64,000 nt of DNA from Gimesia chilikensis (GTDB lineage Bacteria > Planctomycetota > Planctomycetia > Planctomycetales > Planctomycetaceae): NCBI RefSeq assembly GCF_007744075.1, contig NZ_CP036266.1, positions 1,079,001 through 1,143,000 on the forward strand, given 5' to 3'. The position numbers were made by a program, and so were the translations under genes. The notes below the pieces were generated by a model, which saw only the letters and a program-made list of their open reading frames with translations, had not been told where the DNA came from and did not search any database. Shown here one piece after another: positions 38,659 to 49,500 of the stretch; position 1 is the stretch's first letter; each line of letters begins with the position of its first letter.

Positions 38659-39666
38659 ATGGGCAACCCGCAAACGGAACTGATTCGAGAATTTGATCGC
38701 CTGATCCGCCGGGATCCGGGCAAACGGGGGCTCATTGATTCGGAAGCCCGGTTTGGGCCTTTGTGCACTGATCATTTACTCCATGCCGCCGAGGACCTGG
38801 TGCAGGCAGGCACCCATGTGGCGATTACCACTGGTTTTTATATTCCCGCTGCGGAAATCCCGTCTGCAGAGACGGATGGCCCGCCGGGATCGATTCTGCT
38901 GGCGATGGTACTGCAGGAGTGTGGCACCCAGACATCGATTGTGACCGATGCGTTGTGTGCACCCGTGGTGGCAGCGACGGCGCGGGCATTTTCTTATCCG
39001 GAGAGCCAGATCGATGTGATTGAGGGGGATGACCCCGACTGGGTGACCCGGTTTTATGCGACCCGGAAGGTCAGCCATCTGGTAGCAGTGGAACGGGTCG
39101 GCCCCAGCCATACCCCGGACTCCTGGGGCCGACAGGAGCGGGTGGCTGGTTTGGAGCCGACCGCATTTCACGAAAAAGTCCCCTGCGACCACCATGATCG
39201 CTGTCACAACATGCGGGGAGAGATCATTGATTCTCATACGGCGCCTCTGCACCAGTTGTTTGAACGTCTGCCCGACTTTTTTCCGGAAGCGAAGTCGATT
39301 GGGGTCGGGGATGGCGGAAATGAGATCGGCATGGGGGCGATTGCCTGGGAAGAGCTGGCACGGCGAATCGCTTCGGCGCATGCGGGACTGATTCCGTGCC
39401 GGGTGGCTACGGACTGGAACATCGTAGCGGGAACAAGTAACTGGGGGGCGTTGGCCCTGGCGGCGTCGGTCGCGCTGTTGAAAGATCAGAGTGAGACCCT
39501 GTTCCGCTGGCAGCGGGAGGAACAGTTGCGGATTCTGGAAGTGATGGTCCGTGAAGCGAACGCCGTCGATGGTGTGACCCGCCAGCGGGAAGCGACGGTG
39601 GACGGGCTTCCCTTTCTGACTTACATGCAGCCTTGGGAGGGGATTCTCTCATTTCTGGCCCGCTGA
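38659..39666 (+). CDS. DUF4392 protein (D-glutamate cyclase C-terminal-like)
   Basis: 335 aa. The motif IGVGDGGNEIGMG together with TTGFYIP and the segment HDRCHNMRGEIIDSHTAPLH match the DUF4392 / GLUCM domain, which in vertebrate DGLUCY converts D-glutamate to 5-oxo-D-proline. A bacterial stand-alone copy probably acts on D-glutamate or a similar ring, but the substrate is not shown. Cytoplasmic. ATG 38659 follows GGGCCGGA; the assignment rests on conserved Asp/Glu/His blocks. Confidence 0.8.
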   Translation: MGNPQTELIREFDRLIRRDPGKRGLIDSEARFGPLCTDHLLHAAEDLVQAGTHVAITTGFYIPAAEIPSAETDGPPGSILLAMVLQECGTQTSIVTDALCAPVVAATARAFSYPESQIDVIEGDDPDWVTRFYATRKVSHLVAVERVGPSHTPDSWGRQERVAGLEPTAFHEKVPCDHHDRCHNMRGEIIDSHTAPLHQLFERLPDFFPEAKSIGVGDGGNEIGMGAIAWEELARRIASAHAGLIPCRVATDWNIVAGTSNWGALALAASVALLKDQSETLFRWQREEQLRILEVMVREANAVDGVTRQREATVDGLPFLTYMQPWEGILSFLAR

Positions 39667-39825
39667 TTTCTGCTTTTCTGCGTAAGACAACCAGCGAAAG
39701 TCGGCCCGGAAACGGGAAATGGCTTGCATTTCGACAGTGAAACCGGGTTAAAATGGGTTGATTCTCAATCTGATTTTGCTCGCATTCCCTACGCTTAGAC
39801 TTCAAGACGAACAGTGATTATCTCC

Positions 39826-42225
39826 ATGAACGCTCTCCGCAATCTGTCCGCCCGGCTCCTGGTGACTTCCCGTTTCTTACTGCTGACCCTGTTGCTCCTC
39901 TCAGGATCGACGCTCTATGGGCAGGCCGTCAGTAACGATAAATTCAAGCAGGAAGACAAATTCCGACAGCTGGATGAAGTACTGCCTACGCCGAACGGGT
40001 TTCGGAATGCATCCGGCGCACCGGGAGAAAAGTACTGGCAGCAGCAGGCGGATTATGAGATCGATGTGGAGCTGGACGACAAGCTGCAGAAGATCATCGG
40101 TTCGGAAAAGATCACTTACACGAACAACTCGCCCGATACGCTGAGCTATCTCTGGCTGCAGCTCGATACGAACATTCTCTCTTTCGACTCAGATGCACAC
40201 CTTACCGGAACGGATTCTCCCTTGGGGAAAGTAGGCTACAAGTCGATGCAGCAGCTGATGGCCAAGGAGACATTTGACGGCAGCATGAAGGTGACTGCGG
40301 TTCTGGATGCCGAGGGGAACAAGCTGCCGTATCAGATCATCAAAACCATGATGCGGATCGATCTGCCTCGGCCGTTGAAGACCGGGGAGAGCACACAGTT
40401 TTCCGTGGACTGGAGTTACCTGATCAACGATTCCGAGAGCCGCCCCGCGCGTACCGGTTACGAATATTTCAAAGACGATAAGAACTTTCTGTATGAGATC
40501 GCCCACTGGTATCCACGCATGGCGGCTTACACCGACAACACGGGCTGGCAGCATAAGCAGTTCCTGGGACGCGGAGAATTCACGTTGGAGTTTGGTGACT
40601 TTCTGACGCGGATCACGGTGCCCGACGATCATGTGGTCGCGTCGTCCGGGGTGTTGCAGAATCCGGAAGAGGTGCTGACCGAGACGCAGCGCAAGCGTCT
40701 GGATGAGGCCAAAACTGCGAAAAAACCGATGTTTATCATCACTCCTGAAGAAGCGAAAGCGAACGAGAAATCAAAGCCGAAAGGCAAGAAGACCTGGGTT
40801 TTCAAGGCGGACAATGTCCGCGATTTCGCGTTTGCCAGCTCGCGAAAATTCATCTGGGATGCCCAGGGACATCAGCTGGAAGGCAAGGCTGAGCCGATTA
40901 TGGCGATGTCTTATTACCCCAACGAAGGGGAGCCGCTCTGGAGCAGGTATTCGACGCACGCGATCATTCATACGTTGAATGTGTTTTCGAAGTATACCTT
41001 TCCCTATCCTTACCCGGTGGCGATTTCCGTGAACGGCCCGGTGGGGGGCATGGAATACCCGATGATCTGCTTTAACGGTCCCCGTCCCGAAAAGGATGGC
41101 ACTTATTCCAAGCGGACCAAGTACGGGTTGATCTCGGTCATCATTCACGAAGTCGGGCACAACTATTTCCCGATGATCGTCAACAGTGACGAGCGTCAGT
41201 GGACGTGGATGGATGAAGGGATCACGACGTTCCTGCAGTTCCTGACCGAGCAGGAGTGGGAAGACGAATATCCGTCCCGCCGCGGGGAACCCCGCGACAT
41301 GGTGGATTATATGAAGAGCGGTTACCAGGTGCCGATCATGACGAACTCGGAGTCGATCCTGCAGTTTGGTAACAATGCCTATGGCAAGCCGGCGACGGCG
41401 CTGAATGTGTTGCGGGAAACCGTGCTCGGTCGTGAGCTGTTCGATTACGCGTTCAAGGAGTATTCCCGTCGCTGGATGTTCAAACGGCCGACGCCTGCGG
41501 ACTTCTTCCGCACCATGGAAGACGCGTCCGGCGTCGATCTGGACTGGTTCTGGCGGGGCTGGTTTTACACAACCGACCATACCGACATGGCAATCGAGAA
41601 TGTGCGGCAGTATCAGCTGGAGACCGGTGATCCCTACGTGGATAAGGTTCGGCGGAAGAAGCGTCGCGATGAGGAGCCCGAGTCGCTGTCGGAGATGCGG
41701 AACAAAAAGCTGCCTAAACGGACCGAAAAGTTTCCGGAGCTGAAGGATTTCTACAACGAATACGACGAGCTCGACGTGACCGATGCGGACCGCAAGAAAT
41801 TCGAATCTCATCTTAAGGAACTGGACGCCGATGAGAAGAAGCTGCTGGAGACACAGAATTACTTTTACCTCGTCGACTTGAAGAATCATGGCGGACTGGT
41901 GATGCCCGTGATTCTCAAGCTGACCTTCGACGACGACTCCAGCCGGATGTTGCGGATTCCGGCGGAGATCTGGCGGTACAACAACCAGAGCGTTTCCAAG
42001 CTGATTCTGACAGAGAAACCCCTCAAAAGCCTGACCCTTGATCCGCACCGGGAGACTGCAGATACACAGCTGTCCAATAACGAGTTCCCCCGGACGATTG
42101 GCAAATCGTTCTTCCAACTGGAAAAATCGAAGAAGTCGAAGAACGAAATGCAGAAACAGCGTCAGGCTGAGGAAGCGGAAAAGAAAAAGGACGACAAGAA
42201 ACCGGCTGAGAAAAAAGAGGAGTAG
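39826..42225 (+). CDS. Secreted M1-family metallopeptidase
   Basis: About 799 aa. The signal peptide ends near LYGQA. An M1 beta-saddle domain is followed by the catalytic domain with GGMEYP (the GAMEN-like exopeptidase motif) and the zinc site HEVGH-x18-E at H441, E442, H445 and E464. A helical C-terminal part ends in a Lys/Glu-rich tail of about 50 residues. It should hydrolyse peptides outside the cytoplasm. ATG 39826 is preferred over an in-frame GTG at 39814. Confidence 0.92.
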   Translation: MNALRNLSARLLVTSRFLLLTLLLLSGSTLYGQAVSNDKFKQEDKFRQLDEVLPTPNGFRNASGAPGEKYWQQQADYEIDVELDDKLQKIIGSEKITYTNNSPDTLSYLWLQLDTNILSFDSDAHLTGTDSPLGKVGYKSMQQLMAKETFDGSMKVTAVLDAEGNKLPYQIIKTMMRIDLPRPLKTGESTQFSVDWSYLINDSESRPARTGYEYFKDDKNFLYEIAHWYPRMAAYTDNTGWQHKQFLGRGEFTLEFGDFLTRITVPDDHVVASSGVLQNPEEVLTETQRKRLDEAKTAKKPMFIITPEEAKANEKSKPKGKKTWVFKADNVRDFAFASSRKFIWDAQGHQLEGKAEPIMAMSYYPNEGEPLWSRYSTHAIIHTLNVFSKYTFPYPYPVAISVNGPVGGMEYPMICFNGPRPEKDGTYSKRTKYGLISVIIHEVGHNYFPMIVNSDERQWTWMDEGITTFLQFLTEQEWEDEYPSRRGEPRDMVDYMKSGYQVPIMTNSESILQFGNNAYGKPATALNVLRETVLGRELFDYAFKEYSRRWMFKRPTPADFFRTMEDASGVDLDWFWRGWFYTTDHTDMAIENVRQYQLETGDPYVDKVRRKKRRDEEPESLSEMRNKKLPKRTEKFPELKDFYNEYDELDVTDADRKKFESHLKELDADEKKLLETQNYFYLVDLKNHGGLVMPVILKLTFDDDSSRMLRIPAEIWRYNNQSVSKLILTEKPLKSLTLDPHRETADTQLSNNEFPRTIGKSFFQLEKSKKSKNEMQKQRQAEEAEKKKDDKKPAEKKEE

Positions 42226-42231
42226 CCGGGA

Positions 42232-42570
42232 TTACCGGCCGGGATCAGCCGGGCTGGGAAAGTGGTACCCCGACTCGATTTTCGCAATTTCGACCGTATA
42301 GTGGGCGTACCATTTGTCTTTCCCAAGTTGTTGTGCTGTAATATGTTCCGGATGCTGCTTCCAGGCCCGAATGGCCTCCAGGCTGTCCCAATAGGAGATT
42401 GTGACTCCCGTTCCGTCGGGGGCACGAAACGACGTCAGTTCCAGAAAGCCGGGCTGCTGGCGTGCCTGTTCTTCCATACGGGTCGCCATCTCAGCATAGC
42501 CAGCTTTGTCGGGGGTTCGCCGGGAGCGAAAAATGACGGCGTAGCGGGGCGATTTCTGGTTGTCAGTCAT
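42232..42570 (-). CDS. Antibiotic biosynthesis monooxygenase-like (ABM) protein
   Basis: 112 aa dimeric ferredoxin-like fold. The sequence PGFLELTSFRAPDGTGVTISYWDSLEAIRAWKQHPEH is a typical ABM core. These proteins bind heme or small aromatic compounds, and many have unknown roles. ATG 42570 is used; a TTG four codons earlier is also possible. It converges on the M1 peptidase gene. Confidence 0.9.
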   Translation of the reverse strand: MTDNQKSPRYAVIFRSRRTPDKAGYAEMATRMEEQARQQPGFLELTSFRAPDGTGVTISYWDSLEAIRAWKQHPEHITAQQLGKDKWYAHYTVEIAKIESGYHFPSPADPGR

Positions 42571-42713
42571 GGGAAGAGCCAATTCTGCTGAAAAACAGGA
42601 GTCTGGGATCGGGGAGGCCGGATTTCAGGCTTGCCACAAATTCTGGTTTCATAAATAATTTAGACAGTACAACCGCTGTTTTCGATTCATTTTTTCAATG
42701 GGAGGACGTTCAA

Positions 42714-42875
42714 GTGACGGGTTATACGGTCCACACAGGGTCAAGCGAGGATTTTACGAAGGGCTGGGACCGCATTTTTGGTGACAAGACCGTCGAAAAA
42801 ACGAAGAAAAAGAAGAAATCAAAAAAGAAGACGAGCGCAAAGAAAAAGGACTCGAAAAAGAAAAAGAAATCGTGA
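42714..42875 (+). CDS. 53-aa lysine-rich protein
   Basis: A short gene with GTG start, MTGYTVHTGSSEDFTKGWDR and then a tail in which most residues are Lys with a few Ser/Thr. GGGAGGA lies 8 nt before the GTG, an almost ideal ribosome site, and the frame ends in TGA. The N-terminal block (TVHTGS...F...GWD.IFG) is one I associate with very small conserved planctomycete proteins. The basic tail suggests binding to nucleic acid or the ribosome. Function unknown. Confidence 0.7.
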   Translation: MTGYTVHTGSSEDFTKGWDRIFGDKTVEKTKKKKKSKKKTSAKKKDSKKKKKS

Positions 42876-43067
42876 TTCGTTTCACTTCTTTTCCGACAAA
42901 ATCAGTGGCGCTGTGACGTTTCGGGCGAAGTCGAGGATCGGCTCAACTGACGTTTCAGCTGGTAAAAAATGCACAGGGCCGTGCTAATGCTTTAGGTGGG
43001 GAAGACCGATAATAAACTTCGTGCTTTTCCTGCTTAACGTAGTCAAACACACGACATGGAGGTAATG

Positions 43068-43298
43068 ATGTCAGAAGAAAATGAAGAGTTCGAAGAAATC
43101 ACCAGTGAAGAAGTCGACCGTGTTGTCGCTGCACTGGAATCACTGATTGAATCTACAGACAGCGAAAATATTCGTTCCTACCTGGAAGAAGCCATGAACG
43201 AGATCTACTTCCTCGTTTATGAAGAGGAAGAAGACGAGCTGGATTCTACCGTAGAAGCCTGCGACGACAGCGACGAAGATTTTTCTGAAGCTGCGTAA
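43068..43298 (+). CDS. 76-aa acidic protein
   Basis: Extremely acidic: Glu and Asp make up around 40% of residues, in two predicted helices (EEVDRVVAALESLIES and RSYLEEAMNEIYFLVYEEEEDEL). GGAGG at 43058-43062 places the start at ATG 43068 (the ATG at 43065 is adjacent), and an upstream in-frame ATG at 43056 is swallowed by the Shine-Dalgarno itself. A strong terminator follows. No family is recognised; it could be an adaptor for a basic partner. Confidence 0.8.
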   Translation: MSEENEEFEEITSEEVDRVVAALESLIESTDSENIRSYLEEAMNEIYFLVYEEEEDELDSTVEACDDSDEDFSEAA

Positions 43299-43343
43299 GT
43301 CTCCTCAGAGATACAACGATTGCTGCGCAAACCAGCAAAACTT

Positions 43344-43382
43344 AAGGCCACTTCCTATGTTCACAGGAAGTGGCCTTTTTTA
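43344..43382. terminator. Strong terminator, probably bidirectional
   Basis: 13-bp stem AAGGCCACTTCCT/AGGAAGTGGCCTT with an 8-nt loop, Ts to the right and A-rich sequence on the left, between two convergent genes. Confidence 0.9.
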
Positions 43383-43412
43383 TTGCCTCGATCGGAATGG
43401 GGAGTTTAGTGG

Positions 43413-44663
43413 TTACTCCAGTTCCACGGTGATCGAGCGGGAATCTGTGTCGACCCTGGAAGGCTTACCGAACTTGATCTTCTTCGAAAACGCTTCGATG
43501 TCTTCGACCGGGTAAACCTTGAAGGTGGTGATCTCTCCATCGACAGTCGGGATCACCTGCAGGGATTCGGTGTCGTTGGCTGACTGCAGGATCTCATCAA
43601 TGATCGGATCCTGTTCGCCTGGAGAGAGCTTTTTGTTGACGACGATGCTGATCATCGTGTTGGGATTGATCGGTTTGGCCTCGCCAGGGCTGCCTGCCAT
43701 AACTCCACCTCGGGCGGCAGCTGCATCTGAGAATCCCTGTTCCATAACGGCTGCAGCCCCCAGCATCAGGAGCATTGGCGCCATTTGAGCCAATGGTCTG
43801 ACCTGATTGGTGAACTGTTCATTGAATTCTTTTTCCGTTTTCGCATTTTCCAACTGGGCCAGGGTGGCGTTCAGCTGCTTGAAACCTGCCATTGCCTGGT
43901 CTTTTTTCGAGGTAATATCCTCGGGCTTTAACTTGTCCAGGCTTTGTTGTGCGCTCTCGATTTTGGATTTCCAGTTTTTGGCCAGGGTCTGGGGAATCCA
44001 TTTGTCTTCCACTTTGACCATGACTTCTTCCTTGGTTTGTTCACCCGGGACTTCAATTTTGATCGTGGCCTGATCTCCTTCTGAGGAGACGAGGGTGACT
44101 TTGGCCTGCTTCAGCTTTTCGGTAAAACCAGGGTCGCCTTCTTTCTGAGGCATCAGTCCCGAAATGGTGGCGAAGTCTTTGGCAATCTGAGAGCCGCTGG
44201 TCGACAGGAATTTGCCGCCATCAAAGGTTTTGAGTTTCTCGATGGTCGACAGGTCACTGTTGGCCAGGGAAGCCAGAATATCGACACTGGGATCATAGTA
44301 TTTCGCGACTTCTTCCGGTGAGGTCTTCGGGCTCTCAAGCATTTCGTTTTTGAGAATGTATTCTTTTTTATCCTGCAGCAGTTTGGCCACTCGTTGAGCG
44401 ATGGCGAACATTTCATTGTAAATTTCCGGATCCATTTTATCCGCAAACTGGTGAGCCAGGCCATTCACATCGCTCTGGTAGCTGGCGGGCAGAAATTCCC
44501 AGACCACTTCCATTTTCTGATCCGCGACGCCCTGCATCAGGTACTGCATCGATTCTGCAGGACCCTCAGGTGGACCGGCCTGCTGGGTTGAGGAACCACA
44601 CCCGGAGAGCAGAGGCAGAGTTCCGATGAGGAAGAGTGTGAATAGCGGGATAAGTTTTCTCAT
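43413..44663 (-). CDS. Hypothetical lipoprotein
   Basis: 416 aa. The signal ends LPLLSGC (lipobox Cys about 22), followed by a short GSSTQQAG linker and a mostly helical domain with repeated Lys/Glu. A hydrophobic MLLMLGAAAVM segment near residue 300 may be an internal helix rather than a TM. The C-terminal ~80 residues have alternating strands. ATG 44663 has AAGGA 7 nt upstream; the frame runs further upstream but without a signal. Not recognised as a named family. Confidence 0.75.
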   Translation of the reverse strand: MRKLIPLFTLFLIGTLPLLSGCGSSTQQAGPPEGPAESMQYLMQGVADQKMEVVWEFLPASYQSDVNGLAHQFADKMDPEIYNEMFAIAQRVAKLLQDKKEYILKNEMLESPKTSPEEVAKYYDPSVDILASLANSDLSTIEKLKTFDGGKFLSTSGSQIAKDFATISGLMPQKEGDPGFTEKLKQAKVTLVSSEGDQATIKIEVPGEQTKEEVMVKVEDKWIPQTLAKNWKSKIESAQQSLDKLKPEDITSKKDQAMAGFKQLNATLAQLENAKTEKEFNEQFTNQVRPLAQMAPMLLMLGAAAVMEQGFSDAAAARGGVMAGSPGEAKPINPNTMISIVVNKKLSPGEQDPIIDEILQSANDTESLQVIPTVDGEITTFKVYPVEDIEAFSKKIKFGKPSRVDTDSRSITVELE

Positions 44664-45274
44664 CAAAGTTCCTTGTTTTGGATGAAGAGAGGTGGCGGAC
44701 GTGGAACAGGGATTACTGCATCCCTTTACAGTAGTCATTATCGATATTAACCACGCGCGTCTGTTTTGAACAGGTTCGCAGCTGGGTCTGTTATTTCAGA
44801 TTTGGTGATTCGAGGAACGCAGAATTGCGTGAGGGGGTTTAATAATAATGAGGGATTCCCGCGGCGCTGCGGAAGGGTTCTCTGCTGAAACATAGGTTAT
44901 TTTCAGCGGATTTCAGGCGGTTTCGATCAGTATAAGTAATTTTAATAGAACCGACGTCTGGCATAAGTGTCTGGCAGATGTGGGAGGCCATTCTGTATCG
45001 GAATCTCCTGATGTCTGAGCCGAAGCTGGCAGAACTGAGATCAGCCTGCAGTCGTCCCCATTCTGGGACGGTTCAGAGGCTGTAAGCGTAAGTGTAACAT
45101 AGTTATATGATTACAGTTTTCGGACATTCCGTAAGTCCGTGGTCCCCGTTTTTCATATGAGCAGACGCTTGACTTATTGCCTTCAGCAACTCTACACTGT
45201 GCCGTATTCGAAATTTAAATAGTTCGAAGCAGCTATTATTAGTTTTCCTTATAAAAGGCTCTCGATTCTCTCCC
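44664..45274. other. Divergent region upstream of the LysR gene
   Basis: No gene. A near-palindrome GTAACAT...ATTAC (45094-45114) and an inverted repeat CGGAC/GTCCG (45121-45139) lie 135-180 bp before the LysR start. The first is a plausible LysR-type autoregulatory site. The last 100 bp are AT-rich. Confidence 0.35.
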
Positions 45275-46267
45275 ATGCACCTGCGTAATGCCGAACTGTT
45301 CTGTGATGTCGTCGTGCACGGCAGCTTTTCCAAAGCTGCTGAGGTTCGTCGTGTGTCCCAGTCGGCAGCCAGTCAGGCCGTGCATGCTTTAGAGAAGCGG
45401 CTGGGAGCGCAGCTGATCGATCGTTCGAAGCGTCCGTTTGAATTGACGCCCGCTGGTTCGATTTATTTTGATGGCTGCCAGCAGTTGCTGAGATCCTTCG
45501 AGCAGGTCGAGGAACAGGTTCGTCGCGCGATTGGTCAGACAAAGAACCGGGTGCGGATTGCCGCCATTTACTCGGTGGGCCTGGCCCAGATGCACGACTA
45601 TGTTGAGCAGTTCCAGCACCTGTATCCGGAAGTAATGATCACCCTCGATTATCTGCATCCGGACGAAGTCTATCAGCGGGTCAGCGAGAACCAGGCCGAT
45701 CTGGGGCTGGTATCTTTCCCTAAGGAAGACAAAGATCTCACCAGCATCCTCTGGCAGGAACAGCCAATGGTCCTGGTGGTCTACCCCGGTCACCGGCTGG
45801 CAGATCAGGTCAGTTGTGAGGTAGGGGACATTGAAAATGAGCCCTTCGTGGCATTCACATCAGAATTAGTCGTTCGACAGAAAATGGATCGCTGGCTGAA
45901 AAAAGCCGGTGTGCACGTACAGCTGATCCATGAATTTGACAATATTGAGAACATCAAGCGTGCGGTAGAAGCGGAAGCGGGAATTGCGATCCTGCCTCAG
46001 CCGACCGTCAGCCGTGAAGTTCAGGATCAGTCATTAAAAATCGTACGCCTGGAACAGGTGGAATGGTTCCGTCCGATCGGAATCATTCAGAGAAAACAGA
46101 AGTCGGTACCCGATGACGTGGTATCGAAATTCATAGAAGTCCTGCATGAAAACCCCGCGAATTTCTCAAGCGCTCATCGAGAAACGACCGAGGGATCTGC
46201 ATCAACGGGAGAGAATTCTTCCAGTATGGATGCATTTTCATTCGGTCCGTTAATAGCGCGAGAGTAA
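45275..46267 (+). CDS. LysR-family transcriptional regulator
   Basis: 330 aa. An N-terminal winged helix-turn-helix (residues 1-60, GSFSKAAEVRRVSQSAASQAVHALEKRLG) is followed by a two-lobed effector-binding domain and a Ser/Glu-rich tail. It lies 272 bp upstream of gltB in the same direction. In Bacillus a LysR protein (GltC) controls glutamate synthase, so this may do so here; that is inferred from position only. The DNA site and effector are not known. Confidence 0.93.
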   Translation: MHLRNAELFCDVVVHGSFSKAAEVRRVSQSAASQAVHALEKRLGAQLIDRSKRPFELTPAGSIYFDGCQQLLRSFEQVEEQVRRAIGQTKNRVRIAAIYSVGLAQMHDYVEQFQHLYPEVMITLDYLHPDEVYQRVSENQADLGLVSFPKEDKDLTSILWQEQPMVLVVYPGHRLADQVSCEVGDIENEPFVAFTSELVVRQKMDRWLKKAGVHVQLIHEFDNIENIKRAVEAEAGIAILPQPTVSREVQDQSLKIVRLEQVEWFRPIGIIQRKQKSVPDDVVSKFIEVLHENPANFSSAHRETTEGSASTGENSSSMDAFSFGPLIARE

Positions 46268-46539
46268 ACTGGCAGTTTTCTCTGCAGGTTGTTTCTGGTT
46301 GGGATGGATCCAGCTTTTCTGAGTCGGGAGCAGACTCTCCCTTTAAGAAGATTCAGAATTACCGATGGTAGATCTTTGACAGAAAACGTTCCGGTTTCGG
46401 CCGGGTCAGGCAGACATGGTTTCCTCAGGGGAGCGTCGTCTGCTGAAGCAGATTACTGAGTGCGAAGCTTGTTCGCGATAAACTGAAGGTGCCCGGGTGG
46501 CATCGATTTTGAAAACATTAGTTTGAATGGTGAAGTAAG

Positions 46540-49500
46540 ATGACGAGTCGAACCGTTCGACGTGGAACTGATTCCGAAAACAAAGCACAAAACTCCCTGT
46601 TTCAAGTGGGGCGTTTCCCGGAAGCTCATGGGCTCTACGATCCGGAATTCGAGCATGACAGCTGTGGTGTGGGTTTCGTCGCCCATATCAAAGGCAAACG
46701 GTCACACCAGATTGTGGTCGACGCCGATGAAATGCTGCGTCATATGACTCACCGTGGCGCCTGTGGTTGCGAAGAAAATACGGGCGACGGTGCCGGTATT
46801 CTGGTTTCCATGCCTCACGACTTCCTGCAACGCGTGGTGAAGGAAGATCTGAACCTCGATCTGCCTCCCTCGGGTCATTACGGCATGGGAAATGTCTTCC
46901 TGCCGACCGATGAATCACAGCGGGAACACTGCAAAAAGGTCGTGGAAGAGACCGTCAACGCCCAGGGACTGGTTGTCCTGGGCTGGCGTGAACTGCCCGT
47001 GGAACCGACCAAGGCCGACATCGGTCCCTCCGCGCTGCGTGCTCTGCCGCACATGGAGCAGGTCTTTATCTCCACTTCAAATCACAAGGTCGCCGATCAC
47101 GATCACCTCGAACGTCAGCTGTATATCATCCTGAAGGCTTCCAGCCGTCAGTTGCGTGAAGGCAGCAGCCTGCCCCAGGGACTGATGTTCTACTTCTGTT
47201 CGCTGTCCAGCAACATCCTGGTTTACAAAGGGATGCTGACTCCCGACCAGGTGATGCCGTTCTACCCCGACCTGCAGGCGGAAGACTTCACCAGCCACCT
47301 GGCAATGGTACACTCCCGCTTCTCAACAAACACCTTCCCCAGCTGGGACCGGGCACAGCCGTGCCGCTTCATGGCTCATAACGGGGAAATCAATACCCTG
47401 CGTGGGAACGCCAACTGGATGTTTGCCCGCCAGGGAATGATGTCCAGCGAGCTGTTCGGCGACGATCTGAACAAGCTGTTCCCGATCATCGAGCCGCACT
47501 GCTCAGACTCGGGTAACTTCGACAACGCACTGGAACTGCTGCTGATGTCCGGTCGTCCGCTGCCGGAAGTGATGATGATGATGATTCCAGAAGCCTGGCA
47601 GAACCATCATTCCATTTCCGTCGCTAAGCGTGCGTTCTATGAATATTACTCCGCCTTGCAGGAACCATGGGACGGGCCGGCATCAGTTTCCTTCACCGAT
47701 GGTAAATGTATCGGCGCCGTGCTGGACCGGAACGGTCTGCGTCCGAGCCGTTACTACGTGACTCACGACGATCGTGTCATCATGGCCAGCGAAGTGGGAA
47801 CCCTGGAAGTCGATCCGAAACTGGTAAAGGAAAAAGGCCGTCTGCAGCCCGGGAAGATGTTCCTGGTTGACTTCGAAGAAGGCCGCCTGATCCCCGATGA
47901 AGAGATCAAAGAAAAGTACGCCACCAAGCGTCCTTACCAGGAATGGCTCCAGAATCAGCGTCTGCGTCTGCAGGACCTGCCACCTGCTGAGAAGATCGAT
48001 TCGGTTCCGACCGAAGAGCTTTTGTCCCGTCTGCAGGCCTTTGGTTTCACATTCGAAACGCTGAAGTTCATGTTGATTCCGCTGATCAAGGCCAAGAAGG
48101 ATCCCATCGGTTCCATGGGGAACGATGCGGCCCTGGCCTGCCTCAGCGATCAGCCCCGCCTGATTTACGATTACTTCCACCAGCTGTTCGCCCAGGTGAC
48201 GAACCCCGCGATCGACTCGATCCGCGAGGAAGTCATCATGTCGCTGGAATGTTACATCGGTCCGGAAGGCAACCTGCTGGAATCGACCGAAGACCAGTGT
48301 CATCGACTGCTCATTCCCGAGCCGATCATCACCAACGAGCAACTGGCCGCCATCAAGAAGATGGATTACCGGGGCTGGAAAACCAAAACGATCGACGTGA
48401 CTTATCCCAAGTCGGAAGGGGAAGCCGGTTTCCGGGCTGCCCTGGATCGGATTCGGGAAGAAGCCTCTCAGGCGATCGCCGATGGCTTCAGCCTGATCGT
48501 GGTTTCGGACCGGGCCGTCTGTAAAGATCGTGTCGCTCTGCCGACCCTGGTTTCCTGTGGTGCGATTCACCATCACCTGGTTCGCAACGAACAGCGTACG
48601 CAGATCGGGATCGTGCTGGAAACCGGCGAAGCCCGCGAAGTGCATCACCACTGTCTGCTGTTCGGCTACGGTGCCGATGCAATCAACCCCTACATGGCCT
48701 TCGAAGCCCTCTGGCACTCGCTGGAAGTCGGCGAGCTGGATGCGAAGAAATGGGACCGCGCTTCCATCGTGGCCGCTTATCGCAAAGGTGTCTGCAAAGG
48801 GATGCTGAAAGTGATGGCCAAGATGGGTATCTCGACCCTGCAGAGCTACAAGGGCGCCCAGATCTTCGAAGCCGTCGGTCTGAACCAGGAAATCATCGAA
48901 GCCTGTTTCTCGGGAACCGCCAGCCGGATCAAGGGAATTGGTTTTGACGTGGTCGCCAAAGAATGCGAAATGCGTCACAACATCGGCTACCCGCAGCGGG
49001 ATCAAAAGCGTCTGCCCGTTCTGCCTAACCCCGGTGTGTACCACTGGCGGGCCAACGGAGAAAAGCACTCCTGGTCACCGGAAAACATTGCCAACCTGCA
49101 GGCTGCTGCGAGCTCGGGCGACAAGAATGCTTACAAGCAGTTCGCGAAAGCTGTCAATGAAGAGACAACCCGGCAGTGTCACCTGCGTGGTCTGCTGGCC
49201 TTCAAAAAGCGGGAACCGATTCCGCTGGACGAAGTCGAACCGGTGACGGAAATCGTCAAGCGATTCTGTACCGGTGCGATGAGCTACGGTTCGATCTCGG
49301 CTGAATCTCACGAAGCCCTGGCGATCGCCATGAACCGCCTGGGTGGTAAGAGTAACACCGGTGAAGGGGGCGAAGATTATTCGCGCTTCAAGCCGCTGGA
49401 TAACGGCGATTCCAAACGGTCGGCCATTAAGCAGATCGCTTCCGGGCGGTTTGGTGTGACCAGCTGGTATCTGACCAACGCTGACGAACTGCAGATCAAG

